DNA of 64,000 nucleotides from JAPPLB01 sp965206655. GTDB lineage: Bacteria > Acidobacteriota > Terriglobia > Bryobacterales > UBA6623. Position 1 is the first letter of the stretch; the number at the start of each line of letters is the position of its first letter. This document shows, piece by piece, positions 27,712 through 35,436 of this stretch. A model generated the notes under the pieces. That model saw nothing but the letters and a program-made list of their open reading frames with translations. It was not told where the DNA came from and made no database searches. Where the stretch lies: positions 62,001 to 126,000 of the forward strand of contig CBDBKC010000038.1 in the NCBI GenBank assembly GCA_965206655.1, read 5' to 3'. The translations under genes and the position numbers were made by a program.

Positions 27712-28807
27712 CTGAGTCCCGCATAATATAGGGTAACCTTTTGTAATGGAGCGACGTCTTTTGGATATGGGTTTTCCAAAAGGCGTGAAGCGAGACTTTG
27801 CGGCGCTGGAGAAGCGGCGCATTGAGGCGGTGCGGCTGGTCGTGAAAGAAGGACTGAGCCAAGCCGAGGCGGCGCGTAGAGTCCAAGCCGCCCAACAAAG
27901 CGTCAGCGGCTGGGTACAGCGTTACCGCGAAGACGGCCGTGCCGGGTTGGCCAAAGCCGGCCGCGCCGGCCGCAAGCCGTTGCTGAGCACCGCGCAGCTC
28001 GCCGAGCTGGAAGGGCTGCTGCTCGAAGGACCCGAAGCGCACGGCTTCCCGACGCCGCTGTGGAGCTGTCCGCGGGTGGCGCGGTTGATCCGCGACCGTT
28101 TCGGGGTGCGCTACCACGAAGGCCACGTCTGGAAGCTGCTGCGGGCACTCCACTGGAGCCCGCAACGGCCGGTCGGCAAGGCCCGCGAGCGCAACGAGGA
28201 AGCGATCCGCGCCTGGAAGAAACAGACCTGGCCCGCCATTAAAAAAAAGCCCAAAAGCAGGGCCGCACGATCGTCTTCATCGACGAAAGCGGACTGAGCC
28301 AGAAGCCACATCGCTGCCGTACTTGGGCACCGCGCGGGCAGACGCCCGTACTGCAGTTCAACTTCAACTGGAAGAAGCTCTCGGCGGCGGCCGGAATCAC
28401 TTTCCACAACTTCTATTTCCGTCTCTATCCCGACGCCATCCGCGGTCCCGAGGTGATCGATTTCCTCAAGGCGCTGCTGCGCCACATACAACGTCCGTTG
28501 CTGATCGTGTGGGATCGCTTGCCGGCGCATCGCAGCGCGTTGGTGCGCGAGTTCATCGCGTTGTCGCAGGGCCACATCGAGACCGAGTACTTGCCGGGCT
28601 ACGCCCCGGAGCTGAATCCGGTGGAATACATCTGGGCCTACTGGAAGCAGCACGAGTTGCCCAACGTCTGCCCCAACGACTACTGGGAGCTCGACGAGCG
28701 GGCACGCACGACCTTGCGCCGCATGCGCCGCAAACGGCGCTTGATCGCCGCCTTTTGGAAGCAATCTTCTTTGTCGTTCGATTAACTGAATATTATGCGG
28801 GACTCAG
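27712..28807 (+). mobile_element. IS630-family insertion sequence, apparently intact
   Basis: The ends are perfect inverted repeats CTGAGTCCCGCATAATAT (27712-27729 and 28790-28807). They are flanked by TA on both sides (27710-27711 and 28808-28809), matching the TA duplication of IS630/Tc1-type elements. The element is 1096 bp and contains one transposase gene in two frames. It sits between the C45 gene and a Flp pilin gene, so it may have separated the pilin gene from its upstream region. Confidence 0.92.
27746..28785 (+). CDS. IS630-family transposase, made by -1 frameshifting
   Basis: The first frame (27746-28297) encodes the N-terminal helix-turn-helix region (GLSQAEAARRVQAAQQSVSG) and linker. 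At 28241-28248 there is a run of eight A followed by GC, containing the slippery A AAA AAG-type sequence. A -1 shift there continues as KKAQKQGRTIVFIDESGLSQ and runs to 28785. The catalytic triad is then complete: D in FIDESG, D in IVWDRLPAH and E in ELNPVEYIW. Frameshifting at A-runs is well known in this family. Without the shift, the catalytic domain would lack its start. Confidence 0.9.
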
Positions 28808-29175
28808 TAAGGTACATACGTAATTGTAACCATCCTCCCATCGACCAAATCGGGTCTATCGCGAGATCATCCTTGTGTAAGCGGGACGCAAACAGAAACA
28901 CATTCAAACAGTAGCTTCAACGGCTTACTACAAACAGTGTTCCTCTCTTCCTCAACTTCTCAATCTCTCGAAATGTGGCGCACACACTTCAAGACTTCGA
29001 CTGGAGAAAATGTAATGAACAGACTTTGGGTTCGCATCAACACAATCATTGAAGACGAAAAAGCTCAGGACATGGTCGAATACGCCCTGCTGGCCGGCTT
29101 CATCGCCGTCGCGGCGGGGGCGATGCTACCCGCCGTCTCGACCTCGATCAGTACGATCTTTAGTTCCATCACCAG

Positions 29176-29775
29176 GTCTAAACCCACCGCCTTTCAGGCG
29201 GTCAGCTTCGAGCGGGTCTGGATGACAATAGGGAGATGGGCGAATATCGGCGAGGGGCGCATGCAGTCTACGACATCAAGTATCACTTGGTCTGGATCAC
29301 GAAATATCGCTACAAAGTCTTGCGGGGCAGGGTGGCGGAGCGGACACGGGATCTGATCCGGCAGAGCTGTCAAGCGCGAGAAGTGGTGGTGATTCGGGGC
29401 GCTGTGTCGCCGGATCATGTGCATGTATTGGTATCGGCACCGCCACAGTTGGCGCCGTCGAAGCTGGTGCAGTATGTGAAAGGCAGGTCGTCGCGACGGC
29501 TGCAAGATGAGTTTGGGGAATTGCGGAAGCGATACTGGGGGCAATACCTGTGGGCGCGGGGATATTTCTGCGCGACGGTGGGCGCAGTGGACGAGGAAAC
29601 GATTAAGAATTACATTGAGAGGCAGCAATGGGACGAAGACGACCAGGGCTTCAAGATCACAACGCCCACCAAGCCTTGAGCCGGCTCTGAGCCGGGGCTT
29701 CTTCAGGCGGCTTCAGCCGCAAGCCGACTTTCAGTCGTAAATGAACCCACCGCCTTTCAGGCGGTGGTTGTTTAG
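29176..29775 (+). mobile_element. IS200/IS605-group element inserted in the pilin gene
   Basis: About 600 bases separate the two halves of the pilin gene. Both ends carry the same hairpin-forming sequence ACCGCCTTTCAGGCGGT (29186-29202 and 29749-29765), as expected for subterminal hairpins of this family. There is no target duplication and no terminal inverted repeat, which also fits. Only tnpA is present; there is no tnpB. Exact ends are ambiguous by the shared AG. Confidence 0.9.
29236..29679 (+). CDS. tnpA: IS200 family Y1 transposase
   Basis: A 147-residue Y1 (HUH single-strand) transposase. YHLVWITKYRYKVLRG is the family N-terminus, the HUH motif is in SPDHVHVLVSAP, and the catalytic tyrosine is in TIKNYIERQ. 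TnpA excises and inserts single-stranded DNA at hairpin-marked ends. AGGGAG lies directly before the ATG. Length and motifs suggest it is intact. Confidence 0.96.
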   Translation: MGEYRRGAHAVYDIKYHLVWITKYRYKVLRGRVAERTRDLIRQSCQAREVVVIRGAVSPDHVHVLVSAPPQLAPSKLVQYVKGRSSRRLQDEFGELRKRYWGQYLWARGYFCATVGAVDEETIKNYIERQQWDEDDQGFKITTPTKP

Positions 29776-29850
29776 CAAGATGATGAGTTTGACCAGTGTG
29801 GCGGCTACGAAGTAACACCTCCGCCAAGTTTTGCTCCTACCTCTCGTCGT

Positions 29851-29886
29851 GTAATGACCCGGTGCGCCTAAACACCGGGTCATTAC
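29851..29886 (+). terminator. intrinsic terminator of the pilin transcript
   Basis: A perfect 14-bp stem GTAATGACCCGGTG/CACCGGGTCATTAC with an 8-base loop is followed by TCTTTTATG. It lies 36 bases after the reconstructed pilin stop, so it marks the original end of the pilin transcription unit. The stem is symmetrical, but a T-rich run follows only on the plus strand. The 200 bases after it, up to 30099, show no gene. Confidence 0.85.
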
Positions 29887-30099
29887 TCTTTTATGAACCG
29901 ATGCGGACGCCCTGCAAACTTCAGCGAAATACCCTGTAGCGCCGCCGTCATCTGAGCTTGTAGCGGTAGTGCAAGTGCAATCCGAAGCAGAAGAATGAGC
30001 CGGGGCTAAAAGAGCGAACAGCCAAGTGCTTTCCGCAGCGAAAGTATCAGCAACACTGGAGACATCATTCAGCCCGCCCGGGTGGGCGACAGCAGGACA

Positions 30100-32046
30100 T
30101 CAGCGATAGAACGGCTGACCCTCAAGCCAACGCGGGCCGTAGCGCGGCGTAGGCCGGCCCGATTCGAGCGCGCCCAGATCAGGGGCGTCGCCTCTGAAGT
30201 CGTCATTGACTGTCGGAATTCGAGCGCCGGCATCCACCGCCTTGCTACCCGGTTTCAAGCCGAAGTTCAGGTCCGTAGCGTGATAGACCGCGTGCCGTTT
30301 CGAAGGATCGGGCGCGGACAGCTTCTCGAAGATGTCGAAGTCAAGCTCCAGGCCATGCTTCTCCTGGCCCGTTGCGGCGCGGAAGTCCGCCAACGTTGAA
30401 AAAGTCCGCCAGTGTTCAGGCTGCGGTTCGTACATCGTCCCACCGTCTCGGGGAGCCAACCAGCGATACTGCTCCGCGACGCCCTTGTTGGGCCGGAAAC
30501 CGTTGTAGTCCGAACTATGCGCCGCGCTCGCGTTCGCCCAAGTCATCACGCCCCGGTCCGCAGTATCCCGTCCCAGAAACAAGTTGTTGCGGTAGTGCAT
30601 GTTCGACGACGGGTCGCCCGCGACCTGTTCGCCGATGATCGTGTTGTGGTACGCAAACAGTCCCGCCGCCTTCGCGGAGAACTTGAAGGCGACCCCGCTC
30701 GGAACGTGATACAGAATGTTACGGATGAAATAGGCCGGGCCGCCGAAGACCGGTTGCGAACTATAGCCTCCGTGAGCGGCGTTCACGCCCCGATTGTTAT
30801 ACACGCGGATGTTATGCACACCGCCGTCGGTCTCGATGAAATCGTCGCCCGACATATGGATATCGTTGTTATAGATGTCGATCGACGACGCCCGCCGCTC
30901 GGGGTCCTGCTCCGGTGTACCGTAGGTTGAGATGCCGATGCCGTCGTGGAAGTAGGCGACGGCGTTGTGGGCGATCACATGCCCGGGTCCGTAGACCTTG
31001 ACGGCGTAGTAGCTGCGGATTTCGTGTGAGCCGTAGGGCCCGACGCTCTTCCAGTACCGGCCCGTCCAGCCGACGAGAAGGTCGCGCTGCTCGATGCGTC
31101 CGAGAAAGACATTGTCGGCGATATAGAAGTCGCTCGATCCGGCATATTCGGTCCAAACGCCAAAGCCTATGTCCTCAAAGCGACAGTTCTTGACCGTGAG
31201 CCCGACCGCGCCCAGCACGTCTTTGAATCCGGCGAAGATGGCCACGTCGGTGTTGCGGAACGTAAGTCCGTCGAAGATGTGGTGCGCCGTCGCCATCACA
31301 TCGAATAGCCGATGGTTGCCGGCACCGTCGAAGACAACCTCGCCGTCGCCGGCCGCTTTGATCGTGATCGGTTTTTCCGGCGTGCCCTTCGCGGTGAGCC
31401 AATTCGTTCCATCGAACGGCGTCATCATCGGGTCAACATAGTTGAGACGCTCATTCCTATAAAGCCCGGCGTGGACGAGAATCGTATCCCCCGGCTGGAC
31501 CCTTCGCTCCCACACAACGTTCCAGTCACCGAGTCCGGCTCCGTAGTAGGCCTGGAGCAGGCTCGTAAAGTGTGGCTCCTGCTTCTCACCCTCGTAGTCG
31601 GGCGGATAGACGTGCAGCCTTCGCCCCCCTTCATAAGGCTGCGGCTCGGTGCGCGTGGTGACACGCACGGTTCGGTTGGTTTCGCCCGTGGCGCCGTCCG
31701 GGTCGGTCAAAGCAAAGCGACACTCATATTCCGTCCCCGGCTCGAGGTTGAGAATGCTGCCCGCAAAACCGTCGGGGACGGTGTAGTCGAGGTGCTCACG
31801 CGTACGGAAGATGCGCTCGCCTCCCACACGCACCAGCGGCAGCGCCTCGCGCCAAGCCGATTCGCCGACCCGCCGAAACTCTACCTTGACGGACGCGTTG
31901 CGGTTGGCGTCGCCGCTAATCGTCCATTCAAAGCCCAGGTTCCGCAGAGTCGGATGCTCGACCGTGAAGCGGCCCGCTCGGGTGCTGTCCTGACCATGAA
32001 CAGCGACGGCGAGCAGGAGAAACAGAGATAGTGGTAGAAAGCGCAT
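30100..32046 (-). CDS. exported right-handed parallel beta-helix protein
   Basis: The ATG at 32046 starts a signal peptide (MRFLPLSLFLLLAVAVHG); the open frame beyond it is not coding. The product is 648 residues. A fibronectin-like N-terminal region (TPGTEYECRFALTDPDGATG-like segment) is followed by a parallel beta-helix with short repeats: ITIKAAGDGEVVFDGAGNHR, FDGLTFRNTDVAIFAG, LTVKNCRFEDIGFGVWTEY, SIDIYNNDIHMSGDDFIETD and YFIRNILYHVP. The fold is that of pectate lyases, polygalacturonases and related polysaccharide-active proteins. The catalytic residues are not evident enough to name a reaction. Confidence 0.88.
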   Translation of the reverse strand: MRFLPLSLFLLLAVAVHGQDSTRAGRFTVEHPTLRNLGFEWTISGDANRNASVKVEFRRVGESAWREALPLVRVGGERIFRTREHLDYTVPDGFAGSILNLEPGTEYECRFALTDPDGATGETNRTVRVTTRTEPQPYEGGRRLHVYPPDYEGEKQEPHFTSLLQAYYGAGLGDWNVVWERRVQPGDTILVHAGLYRNERLNYVDPMMTPFDGTNWLTAKGTPEKPITIKAAGDGEVVFDGAGNHRLFDVMATAHHIFDGLTFRNTDVAIFAGFKDVLGAVGLTVKNCRFEDIGFGVWTEYAGSSDFYIADNVFLGRIEQRDLLVGWTGRYWKSVGPYGSHEIRSYYAVKVYGPGHVIAHNAVAYFHDGIGISTYGTPEQDPERRASSIDIYNNDIHMSGDDFIETDGGVHNIRVYNNRGVNAAHGGYSSQPVFGGPAYFIRNILYHVPSGVAFKFSAKAAGLFAYHNTIIGEQVAGDPSSNMHYRNNLFLGRDTADRGVMTWANASAAHSSDYNGFRPNKGVAEQYRWLAPRDGGTMYEPQPEHWRTFSTLADFRAATGQEKHGLELDFDIFEKLSAPDPSKRHAVYHATDLNFGLKPGSKAVDAGARIPTVNDDFRGDAPDLGALESGRPTPRYGPRWLEGQPFYR

Positions 32047-32135
32047 AAGGCTAAATTCTAGGCCAATTCTTTCAACGGCGAGACGATGGGGCTTCCAGCA
32101 CAGCCCCGGGGTGAAGTCCAGAGAGGGACCGCGAA

Positions 32136-32378
32136 TCAAGTCGGGCGTCCGGATTGTGGACCGTTGCCCCGCATGTGCTCGACCGGGACCGCGTGCCCCC
32201 AGGAAATTTCGTCTGTCGAAACGCCGAGCGCATCGGCCAGACGTTGCCGCTGCAACGGACTCGGAGTGTAGTTGCCGCGCACAATCGCGTTGACAAGTTT
32301 CCCGTCCAATCCCGCAGCCGCCACAAGTTGGGCAACGCTGATCCCCGCATCTTCCATGAGCCGTGCAATGGGCTTCAT
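32136..32378 (-). CDS. small XRE-family helix-turn-helix protein
   Basis: An 80-residue protein with a Cro/C1-type HTH (ISVAQLVAAAGLDGKLVNAI) and the tail YTPSPLQRQRLADALGVSTD then EISWGHAVPVEHMRG. As I recall, the YTPSP/WGH/VEH pattern marks a widespread small family in Acidobacteria and Planctomycetes annotated as XRE regulators. It is read in the same direction as the split hydrolase gene upstream. Its target is unknown. Confidence 0.75.
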   Translation of the reverse strand: MKPIARLMEDAGISVAQLVAAAGLDGKLVNAIVRGNYTPSPLQRQRLADALGVSTDEISWGHAVPVEHMRGNGPQSGRPT

Positions 32379-32634
32379 TACGCTCGCCAGCTTATCACTT
32401 TACTCATAAGCGCGATCGGGCTGAGGCGCTCGCTCGCGAACTGTGCCGCGGACTCAATGGTGCTCTACGCTACTCGAAGGGAACGCCCGCTTTAGGGCCC
32501 AGCGCAGCCCCCGATACACACGGATCTTCCCGAGCCATCTGTCGATCAGTCGGCCTGCCTTGGCCAGCGAATAGAGCCCCAGTAGGAGCCGCCGCCGCAA
32601 ACGCGAGCCAAAAGCCCCCGCAAGGTCCGCTAGC

Positions 32635-33660
32635 TGTGATCTTTCAATAGGTTGTTCATTCGGTCCCGGACCAAGGAAGCTGGAGTTATCCCACAACAGC
32701 AACCTTGGAGAGACCGAATGAACATCCATCAGAATGCACGATTGACACCGAAAGGTCGAGCCCTGTTGGTTCGCCGCGTCCTCGGTGGGGAGAACGCACA
32801 GGCCGCCGCGGCGGCCTGTGGCGTCTCAGAGCGAACCGTACGCAAATGGCTCGCGCGGTTTCGGGCTGAGGGTCAGGCCGGTCTCGTCGACCGCTCCTCA
32901 CGCCCCCTTCGCAGCCCGCGCCGCACTGCTGCGCCCAGCGCGGCCCGTGTCGTTGCTCTGCGCCGACAACGTTGGGCCGGCTACCGCATTGCCACTCGTG
33001 TCGGAGTCTCTCAGGCCACCGTCAGCCGCATTTTGCGCCGCGCCGGCCTCAACCGCATCCGCGATCTCGAACCCGCCCCGCCCGTGCGCCGCTACGAACA
33101 CCCCGCACCCGGCGATCTGTTACATCTCGATATCAAGAAGCTCGGCCGCTTCCAGCGCGCCGGTCATCGCGTCACCTCCGACAAATCCCACCGCTGCCGC
33201 GGCGCCGGCTGGGAATTCGTGCACGTCGCCATCGACGACCACTCCCGTGTGGCTTTCTCCCAGATCCTCTCCGATGAGCGGAGCGACTCCGCCGTAGCTT
33301 TCCTCAATGCTGCCGTCGGTTACTATCGCTCGCTCGGCGTCCGCATCCGCCGCCTGCTCACTGACAACGGCTCTTGTTACCGCTCCCGGCTCTTCCGCGA
33401 TGCTTGCCGTCGTCTCGGTATTCGTCATCGCTTCACACGGCCTTACACGCCGCGCACCAACGGCAAAGCCGAACGCTTCATCCAGACCGCTCTGAGAGAA
33501 TGGGCTTACGCTCGCTCCTACTGCTCATCCCAGCAGCGCGCTGCTCATCTGTTACCCTGGCTGCACGACTACAACTGGCATCGCCCTCACGCCGCTCTCC
33601 GCTACCGTCCGCCCTTCTCCAGACTCATGCTTCCTATGAACAACCTGTTGACACTCCACA
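32635..33660 (+). mobile_element. IS481-family insertion sequence with 6-bp target duplication
   Basis: The element runs from TGTGATCTTTCAATAGGTTG to its imperfect inverted copy ending in CAACCTGTTGACACTCCACA. GCTAGC is present directly on both sides (32629-32634 and 33661-33666). This fits the NCTAGN target and 6-bp duplication known for the B. pertussis IS481. Length is 1026 bp. The insertion has split the metallo-beta-lactamase-fold gene. Confidence 0.92.
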
Positions 33661-33665
33661 GCTAG
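32718..33665 (+). CDS. IS481-family transposase
   Basis: Starts at ATG 32718 with GGAGAG upstream. The 315-residue product has an N-terminal helix-turn-helix (AAAAACGVSERTVRKWLARF), then an rve integrase core. The DDE residues lie in DLLHLDIKKLG, LLTDNGSCYRS and TPRTNGKAERFIQT. All are intact. The last codons read HS-stop, and the TAG stop (33663-33665) lies in the flanking target duplication, outside the TGT...ACA ends. Confidence 0.95.
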   Translation: MNIHQNARLTPKGRALLVRRVLGGENAQAAAAACGVSERTVRKWLARFRAEGQAGLVDRSSRPLRSPRRTAAPSAARVVALRRQRWAGYRIATRVGVSQATVSRILRRAGLNRIRDLEPAPPVRRYEHPAPGDLLHLDIKKLGRFQRAGHRVTSDKSHRCRGAGWEFVHVAIDDHSRVAFSQILSDERSDSAVAFLNAAVGYYRSLGVRIRRLLTDNGSCYRSRLFRDACRRLGIRHRFTRPYTPRTNGKAERFIQTALREWAYARSYCSSQQRAAHLLPWLHDYNWHRPHAALRYRPPFSRLMLPMNNLLTLHS

Positions 33666-35024
33666 CCCGACCGAATCGAGAGGCCTTAACGGGTACAACG
33701 TGTCCGCTAAACCCCGCTTCTTCAACTCCTCGCGGAACCATTGCGCATGCTCGTGGCTGGTCCAGCGTTTGAATACGAAAAGAGCATACGGCACGACCAG
33801 GCGGACTCCCAATATCCGGGTCCACTCTGCCGCGTCCGCCGGACCCGCCGTGTACTGAAACCTCTTGTCCAACAGGTCCGTATCCAAATAACGGCAAAAG
33901 CCGTTGACGCCACCCCAGTGGTATTCGTACGTCATCCGCGAGACGGGCAACGCCGCAACCTGAGGCTTGTACTCGTCGCGCACCCTCTCCAGCACCGCGG
34001 TCATCTTTCCGTACGTATCCTCGAAGCAATCCACGCCGCCATAGACGCAAAACCCGTCGCTGCGCAGCACATACGTAAAGTGATCGATTTCAGCTTCGGG
34101 CTCATCCTGTTCACCGTGAAACGGAACCGGAATAAACTCGATGTCCCCGAGCTTGATCGGATTCCAATGTTCCGCTTCTCGAATGTCGGTGAAACCCATC
34201 AGTTTCAGCGGTTCGAGCATGGGCGGGTTGAAAGCCGTCGGACGATTCACTTTCGGAACGATGATAGGCAGGTCCTTGTCGAACCACAACAGCGCGGCCA
34301 AAAAAAAATGATCCCAATGGGCGTGAGTACAGGCCACCGCCGAAAGCCGCGTCGAGGCCACACCGAATGTTTCGGGGCGCATGCCCGTATCGCGCCAAAG
34401 CAACGGGTCCAATGCAACGCCGCCGTGCTGCGATTGAAATAGAAGGCCGGTATGGCCTAAGAACGTAAGCCTCGGTCTGGGGCCACCGTCGAAACGATTC
34501 ACCTCGGGCACTCCGTGGACAAGCAGCCCTTTCGCCTCCATGCGGCCGTAGAGTTCCATCGTCCAGTCAACCTCATCCTGCTCGATCCGCTCTCGCAAGA
34601 AGGGCTCCACCGCCTCGGCCTCACATCCTTTAACAAGCAGCGGCAGCAGACGCCCGACAGCGCGCAATCTTTCCAGCGGAAGCGGCGTGGCTAGCGAATC
34701 CCCGTTTGCCCGCACCGAGAGAGTAAGCGCATCAACCAACCGCAGCCCCGGCTCCCGAAAAACCGAATCTTTCAACAGGATCGAGACCCTTCCATCACGG
34801 GAGGAGGTCTCATAGAACTGACTGATTTCCGCCGACGATCTAAGCGCCGCCGTCAACCGGTCCGGATCGCGAATGCTCTGAAAGCGATGGACAGCCTCGG
34901 TGTAGGCGCGGATCAACAAGCGCACGTTGTCGCCCATGAACAGCCAACGCGCGTCGACCATCTCGCCGCCCAACTGAAGTTCGACGTCGGCCGATCGCGG
35001 AATATGTACCTTGCCCGCCGCCAT

Positions 35025-35436
35025 ACCTACCTCTCGCCCCTCAACACCGCCTTACCTGCCAGTAGGAGGATCAGCAGAAAGCGGACGTGCAACAATACAA
35101 CCCAATCCCATCGCCACCACGCCTGTCGGTCAATCAGAACCCGCCGACTACCCAGTATCCCACTCAAGCAACCGGGATCGTCATCGGCCGTCCCGTTCGC
35201 GTCACGGCCGCGTTGAGGCCCGGCTTCGGTCCGGCAAAACGGGAGTCTCAGTCGCGCTCGAACAACGAAGTCCACACCGAGAAGCGATGGAGCCCCCACA
35301 GCAACCCAAATCGGCTCAACGCCGTCACACGGCCCCATTGCCAGTCCTCGTGCTTGGCTTCACCTCCAGACCAACGGTCACTCCCCGTCGTCGCCGGACT
35401 GCTATATTCGTGGCGTCCCAACCCACCCGACACAAC
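35025..35436. other. divergent intergenic region, one doubtful small ORF
   Basis: These 412 bases separate the split hydrolase gene (minus) from the exported TIM-barrel gene (plus). One minus-strand frame (35338 to 35027) ends with a hydrophobic segment WDWVVLLHVRFLLILLLAG and stops two bases before the hydrolase ATG. It could be a small membrane protein with a non-ATG start near 35130, but the rest of the frame looks random and I see no Shine-Dalgarno. Otherwise I see nothing here. Confidence 0.4.

Larger units (their letters stand above)
29015..29815 (+). pseudogene. Flp-type (type IVb) pilin gene split by an IS200 element
   Basis: The 5' part (29015-29175) has GGAG before the ATG. It encodes MNRLWVRINTIIEDEKAQDM, then VEYALLAGFIAVAAGAMLPA with the G/E-type hydrophobic helix of Flp pilins, ending SISTIFSSIT. 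The 3' part (29774-29815) encodes SKMMSLTSVAATK and a stop. Joining the two at the shared AG restores one frame and a 67-residue pilin, a normal Flp length. As the gene stands, the reading frame runs into the IS and stops at 29356. Flp pilins build tight-adherence pili; no tad assembly genes are in the window. Confidence 0.88.
32454..35024 (-). pseudogene. metallo-beta-lactamase-fold hydrolase gene split by IS481
   Basis: The 5' part (35024 to 33661) begins at an ATG with AGAGGTAGGT upstream and encodes 455 residues. A helical N-terminal region of about 190 residues is followed by an MBL fold with LTFLGHTGLLFQSQHGGVAL, the metal motif CTHAHWDHFFLAAL, IPVPFHGEQDEPEAEIDHF and VYGGVDCFED. It ends LDSVGLA at the insertion. 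The 3' part (32634 to 32454) continues in frame as DLAGAFGSRLRRRLLLGLYS and ends PSSSVEHH, giving about 512 residues when the IS and one GCTAGC copy are removed. As it stands, 36 IS-encoded residues replace the last 57. All MBL motifs remain, so activity might persist. The fold resembles UlaG/RNase Z-like hydrolases. Confidence 0.88.

Noticed and set aside
35011..35436. 142-residue extension of the TIM-barrel hydrolase-like protein
   Set aside because: The extension is low-complexity and Arg/Pro-rich; the Tat signal begins at 35437.
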